DNA from: an uncultured Litoreibacter sp.
GTDB lineage: Bacteria; Pseudomonadota; Alphaproteobacteria; Rhodobacterales; Rhodobacteraceae
Length of the DNA: 6,259 nt
Direction: 5' to 3'
Assembly (NCBI GenBank): GCA_937928335.1
Contig: CALFWN010000204.1
Coordinates: 1-6,259 of the forward strand
Both the position numbers and the translations under genes were made by a program. Below the pieces are notes generated by a model that was given only the letters and a program-made list of their open reading frames with translations, ran no database searches and was not told the DNA's origin. Positions within the stretch are counted from its first letter, which is position 1; each line of letters opens with the position of its first letter. Below are positions 1 through 5,500 of the stretch, piece after piece.

Positions 1-956
1 ATGGTCGATGTCGCATCCGCAATCCCGCGCCCGGCAATGTCAAAGGCGGTGCCATGATCGGGCGAGGTGCGGATGAAATCCAGCCCCAGCGTCACATTCA
101 CCCCGCCTGCAAAATCTATTGTCTTGATCGGGATCAAAGCCTGATCATGATACATCGCCACGGCCACGTCATAGCGTGCCCGCGCGGCGGCATGAAACAT
201 CGTGTCGGCGGGCCAGGGCCCGCTGACATCCATCCCGGAGGCCGCCAGCTCCGCAACCATGCCATTGATCCAGTCCAGCTCCTCATTGCCCATTGTCCCG
301 CCCTCGCCGGCATGTGGGTTCAGCCCGCAGACCGACAAGCGCGGCGCAGCGATCCCGAAATCCCGCCGCAGCGCGGCCTCGGTGATGTGCAGCACCTCGC
401 TCAAAAGCGAAGGCGTCAGCACCGAGGGGACATCCGCCAGAGCAATATGTATCGTCGCAGGCACCACGCGCAGCTCGGGGCAGGCCAGCATCATCACGAC
501 CTGATCCTTGCCGTCCAACGCCGCCAGATATTCAGTATGTCCGGGATAGGAAAAATCAGCCCCGTCTTTCAGCGCCTTCTTGTGGATGGGCAGGGTGCAT
601 AGTGCCGAGGCCTGCCCGGATTTGACCATCTCAACCCCGCGCGCGATCACCTCGATCACGCCTGCCGCGTTACGCGCATCCGGCCTGCCGGGCAGAGCCT
701 CGCCGTCAAAAGGGTGATGCAGCACGGGCAGCGGGCCGCTTGGATCAATCTGCGACGGGTCATCCAGCCGTTGCACGTCGCCGGGGACATGCCGCGCGTC
801 GCCCAGCAGAAAGAACGGCACCTCAGAGCGCAGCTCCGGCCAGGCTTTCAGGGCGATCTCAAGACCGACACCGGCAGGCTCGCCGCAGGTCAGGCAGACC
901 GGCAAGAGCGAGCCCGTCGCAGCCTCATTCCGAGCCCCGGTTGCAGGGGGGGTCAT
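1..956 (-). CDS. pdxA: 4-hydroxythreonine-4-phosphate dehydrogenase PdxA (C-terminus cut by window edge)
   Basis: PdxA oxidises 4-phosphohydroxy-L-threonine with NAD+; the product decarboxylates to 3-amino-2-oxopropyl phosphate, which PdxJ uses to make pyridoxine 5'-phosphate. It is a cytosolic, metal-dependent homodimer. I translated 318 residues from ATG 956-954. Visible family motifs are LTCGEPAGVG (22-31), PGHTEYLA (138-145, substrate contact), GLNPHAGEGG (211-220), MYHDQALIP (268-276) and TSPDHGTAFDIAGRG (297-311). The three expected metal-binding histidines are H170, H215 and H270. The frame has no stop and runs off the left edge; compared with the usual ~330 residues only about 10-20 are missing. 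The ATG overlaps the surA stop as ATGA, and no strong Shine-Dalgarno is seen, so translation is probably coupled to surA. The first ~18 residues are a non-conserved extension; a TTG at codon 18 is a less likely start. Residue 32 is Leu where the motif usually has Pro (GxGPE). Confidence 0.95.
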   Translation of the reverse strand, partial: MTPPATGARNEAATGSLLPVCLTCGEPAGVGLEIALKAWPELRSEVPFFLLGDARHVPGDVQRLDDPSQIDPSGPLPVLHHPFDGEALPGRPDARNAAGVIEVIARGVEMVKSGQASALCTLPIHKKALKDGADFSYPGHTEYLAALDGKDQVVMMLACPELRVVPATIHIALADVPSVLTPSLLSEVLHITEAALRRDFGIAAPRLSVCGLNPHAGEGGTMGNEELDWINGMVAELAASGMDVSGPWPADTMFHAAARARYDVAVAMYHDQALIPIKTIDFAGGVNVTLGLDFIRTSPDHGTAFDIAGRGIADATST

Positions 957-2245
957 TGGCTTGGCGTGATGATCGCGTCGGCCCGCAGCTCTTCGAGAAA
1001 ACTATCCGCATAGGAGGCCAGCCGCTGCGCAAACAATCTCTCGCGCAGCACCTCACGCTCGTCGCGGACAGGCACTGGCTCGCCATTTTCATCCAGTTCG
1101 GGCGTCTCCAGTTCCGGGGTCTCCAACGTCCTGCCGCAGAGCATCAGATAGACCATCACCGCACCGTCCTGTCGGGTGAGCGCCGTGGAAACCTCGTTGT
1201 CATCCAACCCGGCCAGCTCCAATGCAATATCGCCGGGGACTTGTGCTGCAGGCAGGATCGCCCGCTCGAAGGTTCCTCCGGGCAGCGATTGCGCAGGCTT
1301 ATAGAGATCGTCGCATGTGTCATAATCGTCCTGCAGCTCCTGGGCGCGGGCACGGGCGCTGGCCGATTGGCCACCTGGAATAAGGATGGAGACATATTCA
1401 AGCGCCAGCGTGTCCGGGGTCTCGGCCTCGGTTTCCTCCAGGGCGCGCAGCTGGAAGATGCCAACGCCGGGGCCCAGGTTGATCGGGTCGGTCACCTCGC
1501 CGGGTTCCAGCACCAGCACGGCGGCCCGCAAGGCAGGGGGCACCTGACCAATGGGCAGCCAGTCCAGACGGCCACCCCGGCCGCGTGTGCCCGAGGCAGA
1601 ATGCCTGCGCGCGGCTGCGGCAAAGGCATTTTCGGTGCGCAGCGTGTCTGACAAACGCTGGATCAGCGCCTGATTGGCTTCGGCGTTGGGGCCTTGCGCG
1701 GGCACGATGATCTCGGACAAGAGCACCCGAACGCCGCCCCTGCGCAGGCTGTTTTGTGACAGGGCACGGTCCACCTCGGCGTCGGACACCTGCGAGCGCG
1801 GCCCAAAACGGCCCTGCACAAAGGTCCGCCATGACAGCCCGGCGGACACGAAGTCGCGGAAGGTTTCCACGTCCACACCTGCCTGGCCAATGGCTGCGAT
1901 AAACTCCTCGGCAGAAAGGTTCGCGCGTCCCGCGAACTCCGCCATGCCGTTTTGTATTTCCTCTGGCGTCGGGGCGACACCTGCGCGGCGGGCCTCGCTG
2001 ATCCGCAGCCGGTCGTCGATCAGCCCTTTGCGGGCCTCCTCCTGCGGGTCGCCGGGCGAGCGCAGCAACCCCAGCAGCCGGGCGCGCTGGTCGATCTCAT
2101 ATTGGGTGATGGCTGCGTCATTGACCGTGATGACCGTCTCAAAAGGGCTCTGCGCCGACAGGGGCAGCACCGAGAACACAAAGAGAAACAGGGAGGTCAA
2201 GATACGTGTCAGGGTCATGGTTTGCTCGTTGCTCTTATCCGTCAT
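953..2245 (-). CDS. surA: Periplasmic chaperone SurA (parvulin-like, probably without isomerase activity)
   Basis: SurA escorts unfolded outer-membrane proteins, LptD among them, across the periplasm to the BAM complex. The 430-residue product has a Sec signal peptide with hydrophobic core 15-30 and probable cleavage after SVLPLSA (31). A helical SurA N-domain follows (about 34-165, containing VNDAAITQYEIDQRARLL), then a parvulin-like domain (about 171-270, with GGRLDWLPIGQVPPAL and LEPGEVTDPI), a second, more divergent parvulin-like segment (about 278-372), and a C-terminal helix (395-425) that would pack on the N-domain. The histidines of active parvulins are replaced: SEIIV stands where HILV is usual, and GVGIFQL where GxHIIKL is usual. 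C311 and C370 are the only cysteines of the mature protein. The gene lies 23 bases after lptD and overlaps pdxA. A second in-frame ATG at 2218 would give 421 residues and a cleaner signal peptide; neither start has a strong ribosome binding site, so the start is unsettled. Confidence 0.93.
   Translation of the reverse strand: MTDKSNEQTMTLTRILTSLFLFVFSVLPLSAQSPFETVITVNDAAITQYEIDQRARLLGLLRSPGDPQEEARKGLIDDRLRISEARRAGVAPTPEEIQNGMAEFAGRANLSAEEFIAAIGQAGVDVETFRDFVSAGLSWRTFVQGRFGPRSQVSDAEVDRALSQNSLRRGGVRVLLSEIIVPAQGPNAEANQALIQRLSDTLRTENAFAAAARRHSASGTRGRGGRLDWLPIGQVPPALRAAVLVLEPGEVTDPINLGPGVGIFQLRALEETEAETPDTLALEYVSILIPGGQSASARARAQELQDDYDTCDDLYKPAQSLPGGTFERAILPAAQVPGDIALELAGLDDNEVSTALTRQDGAVMVYLMLCGRTLETPELETPELDENGEPVPVRDEREVLRERLFAQRLASYADSFLEELRADAIITPSQ
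1097..1126 (-). repeat. Tandem 15-base repeat inside surA (LETPE x2)
   Basis: Two adjacent 15-base units (1126-1112 and 1111-1097, 12 of 15 bases the same) encode LETPE-LETPE at residues 374-383 of SurA. They sit in an acidic, proline-containing linker between the second parvulin-like segment and the C-terminal helix. This looks like a small in-frame duplication in a flexible linker that tolerates length change. Confidence 0.7.
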
Positions 2246-2255
2246 TCTAGTCCGT

Positions 2256-2269
2256 GGCCCATCGGGGCC
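2256..2269 (-). other. Small GC hairpin in the lptD-surA gap
   Basis: On the minus strand GGCCC CGAT GGGCC forms a perfect five-base-pair stem with a four-base loop. It begins at the last base of the lptD stop and ends ten bases before the first surA ATG. There is no T-run after it, so it is not a classic rho-independent terminator; the flanking bases do not extend the stem. It could slightly pause ribosomes or polymerase, or mark an mRNA processing point, but in GC-rich DNA so short a stem may be chance. Confidence 0.3.
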
Positions 2270-4404
2270 TATCCGTCACACCTGCGCGCGAAACTTTTGC
2301 CGCCGGTCCCGTTCGCGCCGAACCCGGCAAGCTGGACCGACAGGTTGAGATCCGTCGTTGCCGAGACACTAGTCGAAGACGTGAACCGGCGCGAGAGGGA
2401 AAGATCGACCCGCGCACATTCGTTCTCGTAGCGCGCCCCGAAGCCCGCCCGCGTGGTTCGGTCCTCGACAAAATCGTAGCGCAGATTGGAGGACAGGGTC
2501 CAATGATTGGACACCCTGTAGGCCCCGTCCACCGCAAATTCCGACGTGTCAATCGGGCGCCCCTCGGAGGGGTCAGCCTCCAGCCAGACGAAAGTCGAGC
2601 CCAGTCGGTAGTCCTCCTGCACCCAGTTCAGCCGCATCTCGTTGCGGGCGAAGGTGAAATCGTCTTCAAACAGGGAGCGGTTGATGACATCGAAATGCGT
2701 GCCGATCTTCAGCTGGGCCGCGACAAGCCAGTCGCTTGAGCTGCCCTGCAAGCCGGTTGAGGCGCTGAATTGGTCAAACTCGCCGTCGCGGAAGACCCGG
2801 CCCACGGTGAGCCCCATTGACCAGCCATCATGATCCTCGCGCGTGTAGGTCACGCCGATATTGGTGCGCCGCCCGGCCTCTTGATCGTCAACGCCGGGAA
2901 AGCGGGAAAAGGAGAACAGATTGGCCTCGTCAAACTCCACCAGCAGGCTGTCCTCATTGTCGACATCGCGCTCCGTCTCCTCGGCCCAGACAAACTGCAC
3001 CATCGGCTCCAGGAAATGGGTGGCCCCGGCTGTCTGGCGAAGCATGGGCCAGCGCCACTCCACCGCGCCATAGGACGTAACCTCGGTTGTGTCATTGAAG
3101 ACGGGGCGGTCATCTTGCTGGACCTGATACCAGTCGGCGCGCAGTTCCGCCGCCCCCGCCAGGATCATGCCGTTGCCTAGAACCCAGTCACGCCGCCAGT
3201 CAGCGACGGCCGACAGCCGCGCCACATCCCGCGCCAGCCCGCTATCGGTGAGATCCTCATTGGCACGGCGGTAATATCCGGCGGCCTCGAATTGCAGGGA
3301 GGCGATGCCGCCAATATGGTCGGGCACGAAGCGGCGCTCATAGATGGCGTCCCCCACAACCGTCGGCAAGGTGCGGTTGTCTTCGCCGTCCCTCAGCGAG
3401 CGGTAGAAGATTAGCTCAGCCCCGATAAATTCGTCGCGCTTCGTGCGGCTGACCTCGATGGCACTGTCGAGCCGGTCTTTGCCGGAATAGTCATATTGCA
3501 GCAGGTAGCCGTCATCCGAGGTCGCCTCCACGTCGAAGGTCAGTATGAAATCACGCGGCAGGGCAAAGCTGCCATTTGCAAACACATAGCCCCTCAGGTT
3601 CTCGCTGGGCAGCAGGTTGTCATCAGTGACCGCGCCGTTGATCTCGAACGCGCCATAGCTCAGCTTGCGCCGGTAACGCGCCTCAAGCGTGCGCGACCCC
3701 CGTGTGGTCAGCCAGGGGGTCAGCGTCAGGTCGGAATGGTCGTCAATGACGTAGAAATAAGGCGTCTTGATCCCGAACCCCAAATCCCCGCTGGAGGCGA
3801 ATTCCGGCAGCAAGAAGCCGCTGGCGCGTTCAACGGTCGGGTCGGGCAACCGCAGATAGGGCCAATAGAACACGGGCACATCGAGGATGCGGAAACTGGC
3901 ATTGTCGAAGTAAAGCTGGCGCTCTTCGGCGTCATGGGTGATCTGCTGCGCCCGAATTTCCCAAAAGGGGGTCGGGTGCTCGTCGCAGACCTGGCAGCTG
4001 GAGGCGACGGTCTTGTAGAATTGCGTGTAGCGCCCGCCGGTGCGGCGGACCTCATTGGAGGCAAGCTGCAACTGCTCGGAAAACACCACGCGGGCCTGAG
4101 ACAGGATGCCCTCGCGCAGGTCGCCCGACAACTCGGCATAGCTGGCGATGATCGTGACGTCCTGCCCCTCGATCAGATAGAGCGGGCCATTGACCGTCAA
4201 CGTATCCGCGGCCCCGTCATAGATGATGGAGGATGCGCGCAGCCGCACCCCGTCCTGCAGCACTTCAACATTGCCCAGCGCCTCAAGCTGCTGGCGCTCG
4301 GGGTCAAATGACACGCTATCTGCCACCAGTGAGGCGGTTTGTTGCGCCAGGACCAGTGACGGCGCAAGGATCAGCGCGGCCAGGACAGCGAGGATGCGGA
4401 TCAT
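2269..4404 (-). CDS. lptD: LPS-assembly outer-membrane protein LptD
   Basis: LptD (formerly Imp/OstA) is the outer-membrane barrel that, with the lipoprotein LptE, receives LPS from the periplasmic LptA bridge and places it in the outer leaflet. The 711-residue product starts with a signal peptide (MIRILAVLAALILA, cleavage near SLVLA-QQ, 20/21). An OstA/LptA-like beta-jellyroll follows (about 25-130, with LEALGNVEVLQDGVRLRA and IIYDGAADTLTVNG). Next come the plug/junction signature (DVPVFYWPYLRLPDP, 175-189) and the LptD C-terminal barrel (about 200-695), whose alternating strands end in SLSRRFTSSTSV and TDLNLSVQLAGFG. It has four cysteines: C137 and C140 (CQVC), C663 (ENEC) and C709, three residues from the end. 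The ATG at 4404 is chosen because GGAGG lies nine bases upstream; ATG 4413, in frame, directly abuts that GGAGG. The gene starts one base after the lptG stop, so expression is almost surely coupled to lptFG. Confidence 0.96.
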   Translation of the reverse strand: MIRILAVLAALILAPSLVLAQQTASLVADSVSFDPERQQLEALGNVEVLQDGVRLRASSIIYDGAADTLTVNGPLYLIEGQDVTIIASYAELSGDLREGILSQARVVFSEQLQLASNEVRRTGGRYTQFYKTVASSCQVCDEHPTPFWEIRAQQITHDAEERQLYFDNASFRILDVPVFYWPYLRLPDPTVERASGFLLPEFASSGDLGFGIKTPYFYVIDDHSDLTLTPWLTTRGSRTLEARYRRKLSYGAFEINGAVTDDNLLPSENLRGYVFANGSFALPRDFILTFDVEATSDDGYLLQYDYSGKDRLDSAIEVSRTKRDEFIGAELIFYRSLRDGEDNRTLPTVVGDAIYERRFVPDHIGGIASLQFEAAGYYRRANEDLTDSGLARDVARLSAVADWRRDWVLGNGMILAGAAELRADWYQVQQDDRPVFNDTTEVTSYGAVEWRWPMLRQTAGATHFLEPMVQFVWAEETERDVDNEDSLLVEFDEANLFSFSRFPGVDDQEAGRRTNIGVTYTREDHDGWSMGLTVGRVFRDGEFDQFSASTGLQGSSSDWLVAAQLKIGTHFDVINRSLFEDDFTFARNEMRLNWVQEDYRLGSTFVWLEADPSEGRPIDTSEFAVDGAYRVSNHWTLSSNLRYDFVEDRTTRAGFGARYENECARVDLSLSRRFTSSTSVSATTDLNLSVQLAGFGANGTGGKSFARRCDG

Positions 4405-4405
4405 G

Positions 4406-5500
4406 TCAGCCATCCTCCATATGAAAGAGCAGCCCAAGCGACATGAATACCCCTGCCAGCGGAGGCGCCCAGGCGGCGACAATGACCGGGATCTGACCGT
4501 TCTCGCCCAGCACCTGCGCAAAGTTGCGCAGGAAATAGATCGAAAACCCCATCAAGATAGCCATCAACACCATCAGCCCTGTGCGGCCAAAGCGGGTATG
4601 TCGCATCGTGAACCCCGCACCGATAAGCACCATAGCGGCCAGCAGGATCGGGTTTGCCAGCTCCATATGCAGCCAGACGCGATGTTGCAGCGCCGAGAAC
4701 CCGGCACGCTCTAGCTGGTGGATGAAGCCCGGAAGTTCCCAGATCGGTATCGCCGAAGGGGAGCCGAAACTGTCGCGGATCTGGTCGCGGGTCAAATCTG
4801 ACGGCAGAGTGAATTTGGGGTAGAAATTCGAGCTTTCCTCGGCATTGCTGTCTTGCCCGAAGCTCCAGCGCTTGGCCTCTGACAAAGCCCATGCGCCGGG
4901 CTCCAGCACGGCCTGCGCGGCGGCGATCCGGTAGGTGGGCTCGCCCATCGGGTCAAAGCCGTAAAACGTGACCCCGACAAATTGCGTGCCATCGAGATTG
5001 GAGCGGTCCGCGCGGATCACAACCTGCCCGTTTTCGCTGGCCTGCCGCAGCCAAAGCCCGCGGTCACTGACCGAAAGCGTGTTGGTGTTGCCGGCATAGG
5101 CCTGCGATACCAGCTCGAATTGTTTCGACGTCGCAGCCACAATCGGGTTCAGCGCCGCGATGCCCAGCGCACCGAAGAAGAATGCGGTCAGCACCGGCGC
5201 AAAGAGCGACCGGATGGCAGAGCGGCCAGAAGCCCGCGTCACCACCATCTCGGAGGTGCGTGCCAGGCCCAGATACAGCATGATGGTCGCCAGAACGGTC
5301 AGCAAGGGCAGCATCCGGTACATGGTGGCGGGGGCTTTCAGCAATGCCAGCTCGCCCGCCTCCACCAGCCCCACCACGTCATTGTCAAAGCGGCGCATCT
5401 GCTCGACCATGTCGATCAGGTAGACGATCCCGAAAAACACTCCGAACACCAACAGGAAAGCCCGCACGAAGCGGCGGGTGAAATACCAGTCCAGCTTCAC
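4406..5500 (-). CDS. lptG: LPS export ABC transporter permease LptG
   Basis: LptG is an inner-membrane half of the LptB2FG ABC transporter, which extracts LPS from the outer leaflet of the inner membrane and passes it to LptC/LptA. The 364-residue product has the YjgP/YjgQ permease layout and usual length: three N-terminal membrane segments (about 12-32, 58-80, 98-122), a periplasmic beta-jellyroll (about 123-275, with SVSDRGLWLRQ and YRIAAAQAVLEPGAW), then three more segments (about 277-298, 306-328, 336-358). The cytoplasmic loop after segment 2 carries TSEMVVTRASGRS; E84 matches the conserved coupling-helix glutamate that contacts LptB. The GTG start at 5500-5498 overlaps the lptF stop by four bases and gives the expected N-terminus (KLDWYFTRRFVRAFLL). 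Upstream in-frame ATGs would run into lptF coding sequence and are not used. LptG rather than LptF is assigned from position (second of the pair, adjacent to lptD) and from this N-terminal sequence. Confidence 0.94.
   Translation of the reverse strand: MKLDWYFTRRFVRAFLLVFGVFFGIVYLIDMVEQMRRFDNDVVGLVEAGELALLKAPATMYRMLPLLTVLATIMLYLGLARTSEMVVTRASGRSAIRSLFAPVLTAFFFGALGIAALNPIVAATSKQFELVSQAYAGNTNTLSVSDRGLWLRQASENGQVVIRADRSNLDGTQFVGVTFYGFDPMGEPTYRIAAAQAVLEPGAWALSEAKRWSFGQDSNAEESSNFYPKFTLPSDLTRDQIRDSFGSPSAIPIWELPGFIHQLERAGFSALQHRVWLHMELANPILLAAMVLIGAGFTMRHTRFGRTGLMVLMAILMGFSIYFLRNFAQVLGENGQIPVIVAAWAPPLAGVFMSLGLLFHMEDG
4414..4418 (-). promoter_or_regulatory. Shine-Dalgarno sequence of lptD
   Basis: On the minus strand GGAGG lies nine bases upstream of ATG 4404-4402, a good spacing for 30S binding. 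It is encoded by the last codons of lptG (Met-Glu-Asp-Gly-stop). It directly abuts the other in-frame ATG (4413-4411), with no spacing, and so decides the start as 4404. It is the only strong ribosome binding site I see at the four gene junctions. Confidence 0.75.

Noticed and set aside
54..602. A 182-codon plus-strand open frame (and a similar one at 202-504)
   Set aside because: The minus strand here encodes PdxA with all its catalytic motifs; the plus-strand frame is a low-complexity His/Arg/Gln shadow.
740..1651. A 303-codon open frame on the plus strand
   Set aside because: It lies antisense to surA in GC-rich DNA, is rich in Arg/Gln/His/Ala, shows no family motif, and its sequence is explained by the third-base composition of the true gene.
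2256..2269. Rho-independent terminator after lptD
   Set aside because: The stem is only five base pairs and no T-tract follows on the minus strand, so it does not meet the requirements of an intrinsic terminator.
1674..2348. A 224-codon plus-strand open frame spanning the lptD-surA junction, and another at 1952-2431
   Set aside because: Both are Ser/Arg-rich translations of the reverse of surA and lptD with no motif; crossing the gap is chance since that gap is only 23 bases.
3496..4311. A 271-codon open frame on the plus strand
   Set aside because: It is antisense to lptD, which has clear signal peptide, jellyroll and barrel motifs; the plus-strand product has no recognisable domain or credible ribosome binding site.
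4405..4521. Longer lptD beginning at ATG 4521
   Set aside because: It would place 39 Arg/Trp-rich residues inside the lptG frame ahead of a proper signal peptide; the Shine-Dalgarno points to 4404.
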